From positions 744,001-808,000 of the forward strand of contig CAZHOJ010000001.1 in NCBI GenBank assembly GCA_964534125.1: a stretch of DNA of 64,000 nucleotides, in the 5' to 3' direction. A program made the translations under genes and the position numbers. Within the stretch, counting starts at the first letter, position 1; each line of letters begins with the position of its first letter. Source of the DNA: 2-02-FULL-55-14 sp964534125 (GTDB lineage: Bacteria > Bacteroidota > Ignavibacteria > UBA10030). The notes beneath the pieces were generated by a model. The model had not been told where the DNA came from. It searched no databases and saw nothing but the letters and a program-made list of their open reading frames with translations. Positions 1-9,427 of this stretch are shown one piece after another.

Positions 1-331
1 GCCTGTCGACCGGGAGGGCGTCGGGACCGAGCACCTCCGCCAGCCGGCCATCACCGACACGGCGGGCAAGTTCCATCTGCCACAGACGGTCCTGCGCATG
101 CACGAATCCCACTGCGCGATACAGGTCCTCACGGTTCGTCGCGTCAACATGGACATATCCATAATCGGAGCGACGGACCTCGACCGGGTCCGTCATCGCG
201 GCAACGATGATCTCCCCTTCCACGTCAGGTTGGGAACGCTGCACGAGCCAGATGCCGACAACGGTCAGGACAATGAGAAGAACGAGGAGGGCGCCGAGGA
301 GGCCGAGGATGATATGTGTCCGTCTGGACAT
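1..331 (-). CDS. Penicillin acylase family protein, N-terminal part (runs off the left edge)
   Basis: About 110 codons are visible from an ATG at 331 leftward, and the frame is open to the window edge. The N-terminus has a short basic stretch and then a hydrophobic segment (about residues 7-29), read as a signal anchor or uncleaved signal peptide. After it come DYGYVHVDATNREDLYRAVG-like and FVHAQDRLWQMELARR-like blocks, the hallmark start of the alpha subunit of penicillin amidase (Ntn-hydrolase) proteins. These are self-processing periplasmic amidases that act on N-acyl substrates such as acyl-homoserine lactones or beta-lactams. The catalytic serine lies outside the window, so activity and substrate cannot be judged. 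A terminator separates it from the upstream gene. Confidence 0.85.
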   Translation of the reverse strand, partial: MSRRTHIILGLLGALLVLLIVLTVVGIWLVQRSQPDVEGEIIVAAMTDPVEVRRSDYGYVHVDATNREDLYRAVGFVHAQDRLWQMELARRVGDGRLAEVLGPDALPVDR

Positions 332-342
332 AGGATAGCGTT

Positions 343-377
343 CAAAGAAAAGCCCCGTTCAGGGGTCTGAACGGGGC
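343..377 (-). terminator. Rho-independent terminator
   Basis: A perfect 10-bp inverted repeat (GCCCCGTTCA at 352-361 with TGAACGGGGC at 368-377) has a 6-nt loop. On the minus strand it is followed by TTTTCTTT. It lies between the stop of the barrel gene at 429 and the start of the acylase gene at 331, so it ends leftward transcription of the barrel gene. Confidence 0.9.
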
Positions 378-428
378 AATGTAGACAAACTTTCAGGGGT
401 GTTCAACAAAGCCGCGGCTGAACGCCTC

Positions 429-1883
429 TCAGAACCGATACGCGAGGGTCGCGTAGATACGGGTCGACGTCACGGACTCGTTCGTCGATGAGGTCTGGCC
501 CAGACTGTTGATGTAATAGTTGTCCCTGAATGTGTTCCAGGTTCCTCGCGCGACAGACACGTTGAACATCGTATGGCGGTCGAGCTCGATCCCCAATCCG
601 CCCGTGAAATACTTCCTGTCGAAGCTGGCGGGGTCGCCCTTATACGGCGACGGGAGGTATGCCATGCCCCCGCGAAGCACGATGCCCCAATCCAGGAGCG
701 ACAGTTCCACTCCTCCGCGCAGGTTGGTCGTCTGCCGGAAAGCACGCTTGATGTACCGGTTCTCCTCAAGGAGGTCCGGGTTCTTCGTGTCGAACTCCAC
801 TTCTGTCCAGTCCGTGTATTCGGCATCCCCCATAACGGCAAGCCATTGGAAAATATTCACGGACAGTCCCGCACTGAAGGAGGGAGAGGTCATCACACGA
901 TACGTGGTCTCGCTCGTGTACCCGCTCGAGTATGAGGTTCCATCATCGAAGGAAGACGTCCCATCGTCAGAGAATGTCTCCGTGATATTGTATACGGTCG
1001 GCGTACGGTAGGTCAGCCCGGCCTGGTATCGCCCCGGCTTCCGCACGGTGAGCCCGAGCAGGGCGTTGAACCCGGTCATTCTGCTCTCGATCGTGCTGAT
1101 GAACGAGAACTGGTCGACATTATATGGATATGCAGTATAGACGTTCCGTGTGTCCGTTTCGATGAACTCGCGGTCATAGGAATACCGGCCCGAGACGATG
1201 TTGACGGACATGCCGACAGAGATGTTCGGTGCGACCTCAATGGCTCCCCCGAACGAATAGTGGCTCGTGCCTCCTCCTTCATAGACGGTCCCTGACTGCT
1301 CGACGCTGTCGGTCACGACCGGGAACAGGAAACCGTTCAACGTATCAGCAAGCCATATCTGGAATGGTATGTTCGAGGCCAGGAGGTCCTGCTCCTCGTC
1401 CGGGGACATCGCCCACAGGTCCGTCACGGGTGCCAGCGCGCGCACGAGCGACGTGCTGCCGTTGTATCCCCGGAATGAGGCGACCGACGTGTAATCGGAC
1501 ATCCTTCCATACCCGAACGCCAGGGTCAGGCTCCCCCTACTGGTCGGTATCGGATAGACGATGCCTGCATTCTCGATGCGCGTCACCGCATTGTCCGCCG
1601 TGGTCGAGCGGCCGAGGTATTGCGCATCATTCTGATACATGTTCCTGGCAAAGCCCAGCGACACTTCGAAATCCCGCAGGGCTGTCAGCGTCGCCGGGTT
1701 CGAGAACAGCGACGAGTAGTCGGCCGTCCGGGCGACGGATGCGCCACCGAGCGCGATACCGCGTGCACCGATACCGAACGAGTATTGTGAGAACCGCAGT
1801 GCATCCTCTGCGAACTGACCATACGCCAGGACCGGCGCGAGGACCATCGCGGCAGAGACGAGAAATCTGTTTGACGTTTTCAT
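429..1883 (-). CDS. Outer membrane beta-barrel protein, PorV/OMPP1-FadL-like
   Basis: The 484-residue protein has a classic signal peptide (residues 1-22, ending AYG-Q). The mature N-terminus carries the GIGARGIALGGASVA...SSLFSNPATL pattern seen in PorV and FadL/OMPP1-type transport barrels of the FCB group. Alternating hydrophobic strands follow, and the last residues (YATLAYRF) end in the aromatic BAM-recognition strand. PorV-like proteins shuttle type IX secretion substrates and FadL-like ones move hydrophobic compounds; the sequence alone does not decide between these. It lies just downstream of a lipoprotein gene on the same strand and is followed by a strong terminator. Fold confidence is high, function confidence moderate. 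Confidence 0.75.
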   Translation of the reverse strand: MKTSNRFLVSAAMVLAPVLAYGQFAEDALRFSQYSFGIGARGIALGGASVARTADYSSLFSNPATLTALRDFEVSLGFARNMYQNDAQYLGRSTTADNAVTRIENAGIVYPIPTSRGSLTLAFGYGRMSDYTSVASFRGYNGSTSLVRALAPVTDLWAMSPDEEQDLLASNIPFQIWLADTLNGFLFPVVTDSVEQSGTVYEGGGTSHYSFGGAIEVAPNISVGMSVNIVSGRYSYDREFIETDTRNVYTAYPYNVDQFSFISTIESRMTGFNALLGLTVRKPGRYQAGLTYRTPTVYNITETFSDDGTSSFDDGTSYSSGYTSETTYRVMTSPSFSAGLSVNIFQWLAVMGDAEYTDWTEVEFDTKNPDLLEENRYIKRAFRQTTNLRGGVELSLLDWGIVLRGGMAYLPSPYKGDPASFDRKYFTGGLGIELDRHTMFNVSVARGTWNTFRDNYYINSLGQTSSTNESVTSTRIYATLAYRF

Positions 1884-1898
1884 CTCCGGATCCCTTTC

Positions 1899-2819
1899 TT
1901 AGCGGCGACGCTCAGAGCTGCCCGATCGCGAACTTCCGGAACTGCGTGAGCCGGACGAACTCGACCCGGACGATGAAGAACTGCGGGGCGGAGACGACGG
2001 CCTCGAGACGCTCGGCCTGCTCGACGACCCGCTGGAAGAACGGACCGAAGACGAGGAGCTGCGGCTGCTGCCCGATGACGACGATGAAACGCCACTGCTC
2101 CTCGATTCCGACGAACGCGTCACGGCTCTGCTGATGATCTCCCATGCGGATGAACTGCGCGTCGATGATCCGCTTCGTCCCGAGGAGACTGCCCGGTCTC
2201 CTGACGATCCCGACCTCGGCCTTGTGAAATCGATCGATGGTGTTCGCGACGTCGTTGACGTGCGACCCGCCGTGCTGCGGTCGCCGACGGCCGGCGTCCG
2301 GCTTCCGGTCGTCGCATCCACACCAGTCCGGCTTGTCCCTGAGCTTCGGGCACCGTCATAGTCACGTCGTCGCTCCGTCCCCGACCGCCGTACACCGGAG
2401 TTCCGGGTCGTTGTCAGGCTGGACCTGTAGGTGTAGTACGGCGCATCATACACGTAGAAGACGGGACGATGCCAGTACCAGCTGCTATAGTGTCCGTAGT
2501 ATGGATAATCCCACCACCAGGGGTACGGATAGACCGTCGTGTAATTCCAATAGTCCCAGTAACCGGGGTAATAGACATAGGGAGGCGTATAGTAGTACCA
2601 ATCAGGGTAGCCATACGAGAACGAGAGCCAGAAGCGGCTGCGGGGAGCATAGACATCATCATCGTAGGCATAGTCCTCGGCCTCGTGATCCTGATACTCT
2701 TCTTCCGAGACCATCGTCGGTTCATCTTCGTACACTGCTAGCTGTGTGTAGCATCCGGGCAGGAACGAGATGGAAACTCCGGCCACGAAGAGTGCAGGGA
2801 GGAAGATTTTCGTTTTCAC
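1899..2819 (-). CDS. Tyr/Trp-rich and Ser/Arg-rich lipoprotein of unknown function
   Basis: The 306-residue protein has a lipoprotein signal peptide with lipobox LPGC (Cys at about residue 22). Three compositional zones follow. Residues 25-60 are acidic. Residues 63-130 are extremely rich in Tyr, Trp and Pro, with dipeptides such as YY, WY and YP. The remainder to the C-terminus is low-complexity Ser/Arg/Gly ending in SERRR. No catalytic motif is visible. Such proteins are probably anchored in the outer membrane, with a sticky aromatic region and a basic tail that could contact nucleic acid or polysaccharide; that role is only inference. It is 15 nt upstream of the barrel gene and may be co-transcribed with it. 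Confidence 0.7.
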   Translation of the reverse strand: MKTKIFLPALFVAGVSISFLPGCYTQLAVYEDEPTMVSEEEYQDHEAEDYAYDDDVYAPRSRFWLSFSYGYPDWYYYTPPYVYYPGYWDYWNYTTVYPYPWWWDYPYYGHYSSWYWHRPVFYVYDAPYYTYRSSLTTTRNSGVRRSGTERRRDYDGARSSGTSRTGVDATTGSRTPAVGDRSTAGRTSTTSRTPSIDFTRPRSGSSGDRAVSSGRSGSSTRSSSAWEIISRAVTRSSESRSSGVSSSSSGSSRSSSSSVRSSSGSSSRPSVSRPSSPPRSSSSSGSSSSGSRSSGSSRSGSSERRR

Positions 2820-3060
2820 GGCATGGTCCTTTCAGCTTGGCTGCTGAATTGAGCGCAAAGGACGTGCCATCAGAAGAGAGAAAAATATGGCGAAAACGAG
2901 GGAAAAGAGAGGATTCAGGACGCTTTCAGATGGGGAGAGTGTCCAGATTAGTGACCAAAATGTTGGTCATCGCAACACCCCCGGCTGCTGAATTCCCGGA
3001 TCGAGATCCTACCTGAGAGGTGGGATCTCCGGCCCGAAGGGGGTCGTACAACCGATCTTC

Positions 3061-3852
3061 CTACAGCGCTCCTGTGAAGTCTATTTGGAGGGTTCGGTTG
3101 GCGACGCTGATATTCTTCTGATTCTTCGTCACGTTCTTCAGGTCGAATCCGACGACCAGTCCTCCGCCCCAGTGCCAGCGGAATGCGAGGTTCAGATACC
3201 CTTTTCCCTGCCCGACAGCGCTTCCATGGTCATCGTTGAAGCCGAAATCATACTCCGCCATCACGGATATGCTCTCGCCGATCGATTTCTCGAACCCAAG
3301 GTATGCGTTCATGTCCTTGTCGCCATCGGCGCGTTCCATCGTGAAGTGGAGGCCGCCATGCACCGAGAGGTTGCCCAGCAACGCATAGTTGCGGCTCGCA
3401 GCAATATATGCACCCGGCGATTTAATGGTGTACCTGTCCAGGCTATCGACGTATGGTTCCTTCCCCTGTGAATCAAAACCGATCGCAAGCGCAGGCAGTA
3501 CCGAACCCTCCCCGATGATGCGGAGCCGGGCCTGAACGCCCGGGATCGGGTTCATCCTGATGGCGTCCGGTCCGATGATGTCTGTTCCCCCGTAGGAAAT
3601 GCCGATCATGAACCTGTCGAACACGCCCACAGAGATGCCGGCGAGCACTCCCCCGCGCTGATAGAAATTGCCGTTCACGGCAAATGTGGCACGCTGGAGC
3701 ATACCCGCAGTCGGCTTGTCCACCAGGTAGATAGGTTCGACGTTGGCCTGGTCTCCGGCATAGCTCTGAGCCAGTGCCTGTGATGGGCCGAAACACGCAA
3801 CGCAAGCGGCGATGACAACCGCAACGCGTATCGATCGGTCGTAGTGTCTCAT
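3061..3852 (-). CDS. Predicted outer membrane beta-barrel protein, unknown role
   Basis: The 263-residue protein starts at the ATG at 3852. The frame is open further upstream, but that would overlap the preceding gene out of frame, and a signal peptide (residues 1-28, ending ALA-Q) begins at this Met with GGAG about 12 nt before it. The mature part begins with a VEPIYLVDKPTAGML segment and continues with amphipathic strands (NLAFRWHWGGGLVVGFDLKN region), consistent with a small barrel. I do not recognise a named family with certainty. It is the last gene of the long leftward cluster, 16 nt after the amidohydrolase gene. Confidence 0.65.
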   Translation of the reverse strand: MRHYDRSIRVAVVIAACVACFGPSQALAQSYAGDQANVEPIYLVDKPTAGMLQRATFAVNGNFYQRGGVLAGISVGVFDRFMIGISYGGTDIIGPDAIRMNPIPGVQARLRIIGEGSVLPALAIGFDSQGKEPYVDSLDRYTIKSPGAYIAASRNYALLGNLSVHGGLHFTMERADGDKDMNAYLGFEKSIGESISVMAEYDFGFNDDHGSAVGQGKGYLNLAFRWHWGGGLVVGFDLKNVTKNQKNISVANRTLQIDFTGAL

Positions 3853-3868
3853 GGAGATGGTCTCCGTT

Positions 3869-5365
3869 CTAGATGTCGTCGTCGCCGAAAACCCGGCGTA
3901 CGGTCTTAGGCAGGTCCTTCTTTGTATCTCTGCCCGTCTCGAGTGGTATGATCGTCGCAGACGGCGGGTCCTCTTCCGTCCGCCGTACGATCCTGTACGC
4001 CCGCTCCTCCGGTTCCTCGCTCCCGACTGACCCACCAGGATGCATCTGCCCGTGTCCCGCATCCATCGGATGGACGCCCTGCGGAAGCATCAGCAGCTCC
4101 TGTATATCACGGACGATGTCTTCCTCCGAATACGTCAGGACAGTCCCTTCGCGTATACTGAACTCTCCGTTCACCATCACATCCGAGACGTCGGACGAGT
4201 GAACGCGATACACCATCGCCTCGGCGATCTCCCCCGGGGAGAGCACATCCAAAGCGGCCTGCAGATCGAGCGAGCGGCACCTGATCAGCTGGAGGTTCGC
4301 GCGCTTTCCCACTGCGATCGTGCCAATGTCCTGCTCCAACCCGATGGCCGAGGCAGGGACGCATGTGAGGTCACGAAGATGCCGCCGGGCGGACGTTGCC
4401 TGGGACTTCACGTCCTCATCACGCTCCATCATTCCCCGCAGCATCGCCCAGTGCGAGAATGGACCCCAATCCGTGCAGAACGCCGTCCGGACGTTCTGGT
4501 CCCGGTACGTATGCACCGGGGGGAGCGGAACGCCCTTCCGGACAGCGGCACCCGGCGAGAGGATCGGGACAAGAGACCGTTGCTGCAGACGCTGGACGTC
4601 CCTCTGGTCCTGCAGATGTGCGTGCACCATCAAACAGCCGGCATCAAGGATACTGAACTCTTCGAGGATCTGCAGCGGACGTTTGTTGAAATTACGAAAC
4701 AGGATGTCCGCATCCTTGTCCGTATCGCTCATGTGCATGAGCAGGGGATATCCCGATTCCCTGCTCAACCGAAGGGAGGCCTGCAGATTATAGGTCGTCA
4801 ACTCCTCCGCTGGCGGCAGCGCGATCGAATGCATCATCCTGCCTGACCCTCCCCCGGCGACACGCTCGAGCTGATCGGCATCATGGATCGTCAGCATGCC
4901 GGGGAGCTCCGTGCGGCTGAATGCCTCGAGGGCGGCAGCGCAGGACGTATCCCCTCCGGGGATCCCGAACTCGCCGAGGAATGTCACTCCGCCCCGCAGG
5001 GCCTGATAGCAGACGACCGTATACAGCCGTCGCCAGTCCTCCGGTGTCGCCTGCTGATACCAGAACGCCTCCGCCTTCACATACTCCTGCATCTTCTGCC
5101 ACCTGCTGTGTGGCTCCCCTGCCGTCAGAAGATCGAACAGCAGAGATTCACCATGCACATGCAGGTCGACGAATCCGGGCATCAGCACCTTGCCCGTCCC
5201 ATCGACCACCTCGACGTCCGGAGCCGGCGCATCGCTTCGCGATCGTCCATAGGAGATGGATGTGATCCGGTCATTCCGGATGGTGACGGTGCCGATCCCA
5301 CCGGTCCCTTCCTCATCACAGGAGAGGATGTAGGCGTTCCGTATGATCTTGCGCGTGTCAGGCAT
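3869..5365 (-). CDS. Amidohydrolase superfamily protein (cytosine deaminase/chlorohydrolase type)
   Basis: The 498-residue protein carries the metal-dependent amidohydrolase signature. A leading beta-sandwich segment ends in MPGFVDLHVHGE (metal-binding His69 and His71). A central LMVHAHLQD provides the next His, and FCTDWGPFSHW provides the catalytic Asp. The GTIAVGKRANLQLI segment is the typical return to the composite beta domain. Family members deaminate or hydrolyse ring or amide substrates such as nucleobases, adenosine derivatives and triazines; the substrate is not predictable here. About 80 residues past the usual end are charged and low in predicted structure. It is 9 nt downstream of cysS in the same leftward cluster. 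Confidence 0.85.
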   Translation of the reverse strand: MPDTRKIIRNAYILSCDEEGTGGIGTVTIRNDRITSISYGRSRSDAPAPDVEVVDGTGKVLMPGFVDLHVHGESLLFDLLTAGEPHSRWQKMQEYVKAEAFWYQQATPEDWRRLYTVVCYQALRGGVTFLGEFGIPGGDTSCAAALEAFSRTELPGMLTIHDADQLERVAGGGSGRMMHSIALPPAEELTTYNLQASLRLSRESGYPLLMHMSDTDKDADILFRNFNKRPLQILEEFSILDAGCLMVHAHLQDQRDVQRLQQRSLVPILSPGAAVRKGVPLPPVHTYRDQNVRTAFCTDWGPFSHWAMLRGMMERDEDVKSQATSARRHLRDLTCVPASAIGLEQDIGTIAVGKRANLQLIRCRSLDLQAALDVLSPGEIAEAMVYRVHSSDVSDVMVNGEFSIREGTVLTYSEEDIVRDIQELLMLPQGVHPMDAGHGQMHPGGSVGSEEPEERAYRIVRRTEEDPPSATIIPLETGRDTKKDLPKTVRRVFGDDDI

Positions 5366-5374
5366 GGGCCGGCA

Positions 5375-6814
5375 TCATCCGATCTTCCAGCTTGTGCCAT
5401 CCTTGGAGTCCTCGAGGACCACTCCCGCGGCCTTCAGCTCGTCCCGGATCCTGTCGGAAAGTCCAAAATCCTTTCGTACGCGGGCATCCGCGCGTAGGGT
5501 AATGAGCAGCTCTATCAGCCGGCCATGTAACCCTGCATCGGCAGCTTTCGTCCCCGCATGGACCGGAAGAATGCCCAGAACCGTATCGCCAATGTCGTCG
5601 AAAAGAGCGCTGGCCTGTGAGAGAGATGACGTATCCATGCCATCCGCGGATGCAATAGCGGCATTCGCCTCCCTGCCGAGGTCGAACAAAGTACCGATCG
5701 CGAGGGACGTGTTCAGGTCGTCGTCCAGGGCATCGAGCGCTTTCTGCCGATAGTCGCCGACCGGAACGGAGCGTCCTTTCTTCCCACCGGCTCCTCGTGC
5801 GATGGCATCCGTGATCGCACGGCGTACGTTCCGCAGGCGCTCAAGTCCCGCCTTCGCTCCGTCCAGCGCCTGCTCGCTGAAGTCGAGTGTGCTGCGGTAG
5901 TGGCTCTGGAGCACGAAGAAGCGCACGACGAGCGGATCGTACCGCTGGAACAGGTCCTTGAGCGTCACGAAGTTCCCCAGCGACTTCGACATCTTCTTCC
6001 CGTTGACGGTGACGAGGTTGTTGTGCAGCCAGAACCGGGCGAACGGCTTCCCCGTGGCGCAAACGCTCTGTGCCACCTCGCATTCATGATGCGGGAACTG
6101 GTTATCCATGCCGCCGCCATGGATGTCGAACGTCTCACCAAGATACTTCATCGACATTGCTGAACATTCTACATGCCATCCCGGGAATCCTTCACCCCAC
6201 GGGCTCGGCCACCGCATGATGTGCTCCGGCTCCGCCTTCTTCCACAACGCAAAATCCTCAGGGTTCTTCTTCTCGGATCGCACTCCCACCCGCGTCCCCT
6301 CCACGGCCTCATCAAGTGTGCGTCCGGAGAGCTTTCCGTATGCGGGGAAGGACCGGACATCGAAATACACCGAGCCGTTGACCTCGTACGCATGCCCCTT
6401 GTCAAGGAGCGCCTGTACGATGCTGATCTGCTCGATGATGTGGCCGGTCGCGCGCGGAGAAATGTCGGGGCGCAGCACACCCAGGGCGTCCATGTCATCA
6501 AAGTAGCTCCGGGTGATCGTCTCAGCGATCTGCATCGGATGGGTCCTCTCGATGCGGGATTGTTTCAGCATCCGGTCTTCGCCGTCATCGAGAAGATGCC
6601 CCACATCGGTGATGTTCTGGACGTACAGCACCTTCGATCCTGTGAACCGCAGGTACCGGACGAGGATATCGAAGGAGATGTAGCTCTTGGCGTGCCCGAC
6701 GTGGGAATCGCTGTAGACCGTGGGCCCGCACACGTAGATGCCCGCATGGCCGGGCACGAGCGGTGTGAATGGTTCCTTTGAACGCGACAGAGAATTGTAC
6801 AGGTGCAATGGCAT
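5375..6814 (-). CDS. cysS: Cysteinyl-tRNA synthetase
   Basis: The 479-residue class Ia synthetase charges tRNA-Cys in the cytoplasm. The HIGH-type motif is SHVGH (residues 37-41), just after the zinc-ligand Cys29 in YVCGPTVYSD. The other zinc ligands are in GWHVEC (Cys217) and in HHECE around 242-246. The KMSKS loop is intact at 274-278. The C-terminal DALR-like helical domain is complete and the length is normal for bacteria. It begins 2 nt after the recN stop, so translation is probably coupled. Confidence 0.97.
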   Translation of the reverse strand: MPLHLYNSLSRSKEPFTPLVPGHAGIYVCGPTVYSDSHVGHAKSYISFDILVRYLRFTGSKVLYVQNITDVGHLLDDGEDRMLKQSRIERTHPMQIAETITRSYFDDMDALGVLRPDISPRATGHIIEQISIVQALLDKGHAYEVNGSVYFDVRSFPAYGKLSGRTLDEAVEGTRVGVRSEKKNPEDFALWKKAEPEHIMRWPSPWGEGFPGWHVECSAMSMKYLGETFDIHGGGMDNQFPHHECEVAQSVCATGKPFARFWLHNNLVTVNGKKMSKSLGNFVTLKDLFQRYDPLVVRFFVLQSHYRSTLDFSEQALDGAKAGLERLRNVRRAITDAIARGAGGKKGRSVPVGDYRQKALDALDDDLNTSLAIGTLFDLGREANAAIASADGMDTSSLSQASALFDDIGDTVLGILPVHAGTKAADAGLHGRLIELLITLRADARVRKDFGLSDRIRDELKAAGVVLEDSKDGTSWKIG

Positions 6815-6816
6815 GG

Positions 6817-8523
6817 TTATCCTTCGAGTCCCATCAGTTCCCGCGCGCCATCCAGGCTCCGCTGCGTCACTTCCGATCCGCTGAGGAGCTTGGCCACCTC
6901 GTGGACACGCTCTTCCAACGGGAGCAGCCGGAGAGAGGTCGTCGTTCGCCCCTTCGACTCCTGCTTCTCAACGGAGAAATGACCGTCGGCCATGCCGGCG
7001 ATCTGGGGAAGATGGGTGATGGCAATGATCTGGTGGTACGACGCGAGGTTCTTCAGCATCTTCCCAACGGCCTGTGCGATGCGGCCGCTTATTCCCGTGT
7101 CGATCTCGTCGAACACGAGGAGCGGAAGGCGCTCCGATTTTGCGAGGATCGACTTCAGCGCCAGCATCACGCGGGAGATCTCCCCGCCGGATGCGATCTT
7201 CACGAGCGGCTTCGGCTCCTCTCCTGGATTCGTCGAAAGCAGGAACTCGACATCGTCCAGGCCCGTGGGGCCTGCGAATATTTCCTGTTTTCCGTGCACG
7301 ACGCCGACAGCTCCGCTGCGCGAACGCAGCGGTTCGATCCGGACCAGGAATTTCCCCTGCGGGATGCCGAGCGTCGACAGGGCCTTTTCGACCCCCTGCG
7401 AGATCCTTCCGACGAGATCATTTCGCTTCGTGGATAGCCGTCGGCCTGCATCGAGAAGAGCGCCGTTTGCCTCCCGTTTCTTCTGCTCGAGGGAGGCGAT
7501 CTGTTCGTCGAAATGCGTGGCGACCTCGAACTCCCGTCCGATCTCCTCCCGGTGCTTCAGGACTGCCTCCAGCGAGCCGCCATACTTCTTGCGGAGGAGC
7601 GACAGCCTGCCGAGGCGGTCCCGGATATGCTCAAGCCGTTCCGGATTGAACTCGATCCGGGAACTGTATGACTGCAGAAACTTCGTGAGTTCCTCGACGA
7701 TGACCGTGGCAGTGACGCACTCCTCCCTCAACGGAGCGAAGGACGGATCGATCTCGGCAAGGTCCTCGAGCTGGTTGCGCGCGGCGACCAGCAGGTCATG
7801 CGCCGAACGGTCGCCGTCGTAGAGAGACTGGTGAAGGGTCGCGGTGGCCTCATACAACCGTTCGGCGTTCTCAAGGATACGTCGTTCCTGCTCGAGCCCC
7901 TCTTCCTCTCCCTCTGACGGGCCGACCTCATCGATCTCGCGTATCTGGAACTCGTACAGGTCCCGCATTCTGGCGTATTCCTGCTCCTTACGCCGAAGCG
8001 AGTCGAGTTCTGCTATCACATCCCGGAGCGCCGCGTATGCTCTTTGGTACTCCCCCCGAAGTCCCTCCAGGCGGCCAAAATCGTCGAGGAGCTCGCCATG
8101 TGTCTCGGTCCTGAGAAGCGACTGGTGCTCGTGCTGGCCGTGCAGGTCGACGAGAACATCGCCGAAGGACCTGAGGACCGCAAGCGCGACGGGCGTGTCA
8201 TTGACGAAGCATCGTGATTGCCCCCTCGCGGAGACCTCCCGCCGCAGGATGAGCTCATCTCCTTCATCGAGCTCATTCTCCCGGACAAGCCCTGCAACAG
8301 CCTTGTTCCCCCTCACAGCGAACACCGCTTCCACGACGGCCTTCAAAGCGCCCTGACGGATATCCTCAACGCTGCTGCGTCCCCCGAGGATCAGGCCCAT
8401 CGCATCTATGAGGATGGACTTCCCTGCGCCGGTCTCACCCGTGATGATGTTCAGGCCAGTCCCGAAGGAGATATCGATCTCGCGGATGAGCGCGAACTCA
8501 CGTACGGACAGGGATTTCAGCAT
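6817..8523 (-). CDS. recN: DNA repair ATPase RecN
   Basis: The 568-residue SMC-like protein acts in double-strand break repair. The Walker A motif GETGAGKS is at residues 29-36 within the typical MLKSLSVREFALI start. A long central coiled-coil region (about 150-370) follows, then the signature region around PLVKIASGGEISRVMLALK and a Walker B LLVFDEIDTGISG near 450. The full bacterial length is present. It sits 85 nt downstream of mqnA and directly abuts cysS. Confidence 0.97.
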   Translation of the reverse strand: MLKSLSVREFALIREIDISFGTGLNIITGETGAGKSILIDAMGLILGGRSSVEDIRQGALKAVVEAVFAVRGNKAVAGLVRENELDEGDELILRREVSARGQSRCFVNDTPVALAVLRSFGDVLVDLHGQHEHQSLLRTETHGELLDDFGRLEGLRGEYQRAYAALRDVIAELDSLRRKEQEYARMRDLYEFQIREIDEVGPSEGEEEGLEQERRILENAERLYEATATLHQSLYDGDRSAHDLLVAARNQLEDLAEIDPSFAPLREECVTATVIVEELTKFLQSYSSRIEFNPERLEHIRDRLGRLSLLRKKYGGSLEAVLKHREEIGREFEVATHFDEQIASLEQKKREANGALLDAGRRLSTKRNDLVGRISQGVEKALSTLGIPQGKFLVRIEPLRSRSGAVGVVHGKQEIFAGPTGLDDVEFLLSTNPGEEPKPLVKIASGGEISRVMLALKSILAKSERLPLLVFDEIDTGISGRIAQAVGKMLKNLASYHQIIAITHLPQIAGMADGHFSVEKQESKGRTTTSLRLLPLEERVHEVAKLLSGSEVTQRSLDGARELMGLEG

Positions 8524-8608
8524 AGGATTGCCGGAAATGTACCACTTTTTGGCGGAATCTCCAGAATCGGAATGCGGTGAGAACAGACCCCCTCAGAGGT
8601 CCGGGCGG

Positions 8609-9424
8609 TCATTCGGACGGGTCGAGGAACTGGATATCAGGGACGTCGCCGAGCATACTGTAGGCGTATGCAATGCGGAAGAACGAATCGATCGCATCGA
8701 CCTGGTCGTGCGTGAGGCCATAGGAATGGCGGTCGAAGAACTCCCGGAGGGTCGCTTCGGAGACCGAGAGCGATGCGGTGAGCTGTCGTGCATAGTCCTG
8801 GAGGGATGCGGAGCCCTTCTCGAAGGCCGAAGCCAGGAGGTTGAACACGGGGATGCTCTCGACATCCTCACGGACCACCCATAGGAGCTGGACGAGCGGT
8901 GCTTCGGTGAGGTCGACCCACTCCTCATAGAGATCGAGGGCAAAATCCCCGATCGGCCGGGACCTGGGGTACGGGAACCAGTCGAGGACTGCGTCGGCCC
9001 GGTCGAACCCGATCGACGTGGTATCCGGGACAGGTACAATGGCGGGCGGGGACTGCTTGGGGCCCATTGCGGGGAACTTCTCGCGGAGCAGAAGCGTGGC
9101 AATGGCCAGGTCGTACGTCGACCGCAGGTCAGACGCCATGCTGGTGATGGCAGTGGCATCCCGACGGATCCGGAGCCGGGATGTGCCCGTCGGGCCGCTC
9201 ACAGAAACGCCGATGCCCGGCAGGATGCGGAACGAGCCTCCATGCCGGGCATAGTCAAGGGGTGTGATGAGGGCAGCGTCGAAGCGCTCCTGCCCTCCGG
9301 AGAACCGGATGCCGATGTTCGCCGGCGTGTCGCGAATCACTTCACACCGGCCGTCCGATTCCAGTTCCCGGTAGAACGGGATCGCGGACAACTGGTCCGG
9401 AACAGCGACGCGGTAGACCATCAA
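8609..9424 (-). CDS. mqnA: MqnA-like chorismate dehydratase (futalosine menaquinone pathway)
   Basis: The 271-residue protein resembles the periplasmic-binding-protein-like MqnA/MqnD family. Recognisable blocks are the N-terminal RVAVPDQLSAIPFYREL, the ALITPLDYA element, and DLYEEWVDLTEAPLVQLLWV, which matches the conserved DLGxEWxxxTGLPFVFAxW block of MqnA. MqnA removes water from chorismate as the first step of futalosine-dependent menaquinone synthesis. The start is the first of two adjacent ATGs at 9424; the second (9421) is equally possible. It begins 3 nt after the rplS stop. The sequence is divergent, so assignment to MqnA rather than MqnD is moderately certain. Confidence 0.75.
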   Translation of the reverse strand: MMVYRVAVPDQLSAIPFYRELESDGRCEVIRDTPANIGIRFSGGQERFDAALITPLDYARHGGSFRILPGIGVSVSGPTGTSRLRIRRDATAITSMASDLRSTYDLAIATLLLREKFPAMGPKQSPPAIVPVPDTTSIGFDRADAVLDWFPYPRSRPIGDFALDLYEEWVDLTEAPLVQLLWVVREDVESIPVFNLLASAFEKGSASLQDYARQLTASLSVSEATLREFFDRHSYGLTHDQVDAIDSFFRIAYAYSMLGDVPDIQFLDPSE

Positions 9425-9427
9425 GCC

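Noticed and set aside
98..370. 90-codon plus-strand frame
   Set aside because: Antisense to the penicillin acylase start and to the terminator; composition not protein-like.
1229..2134. 301-codon plus-strand frame
   Set aside because: Overlaps the barrel and lipoprotein genes in antisense; Ser/Arg/Pro-rich shadow of GC-rich coding sequence.
3853..4062. Upstream extension of the barrel gene at 3061
   Set aside because: Overlaps the amidohydrolase C-terminus out of frame; the signal peptide begins at 3852.
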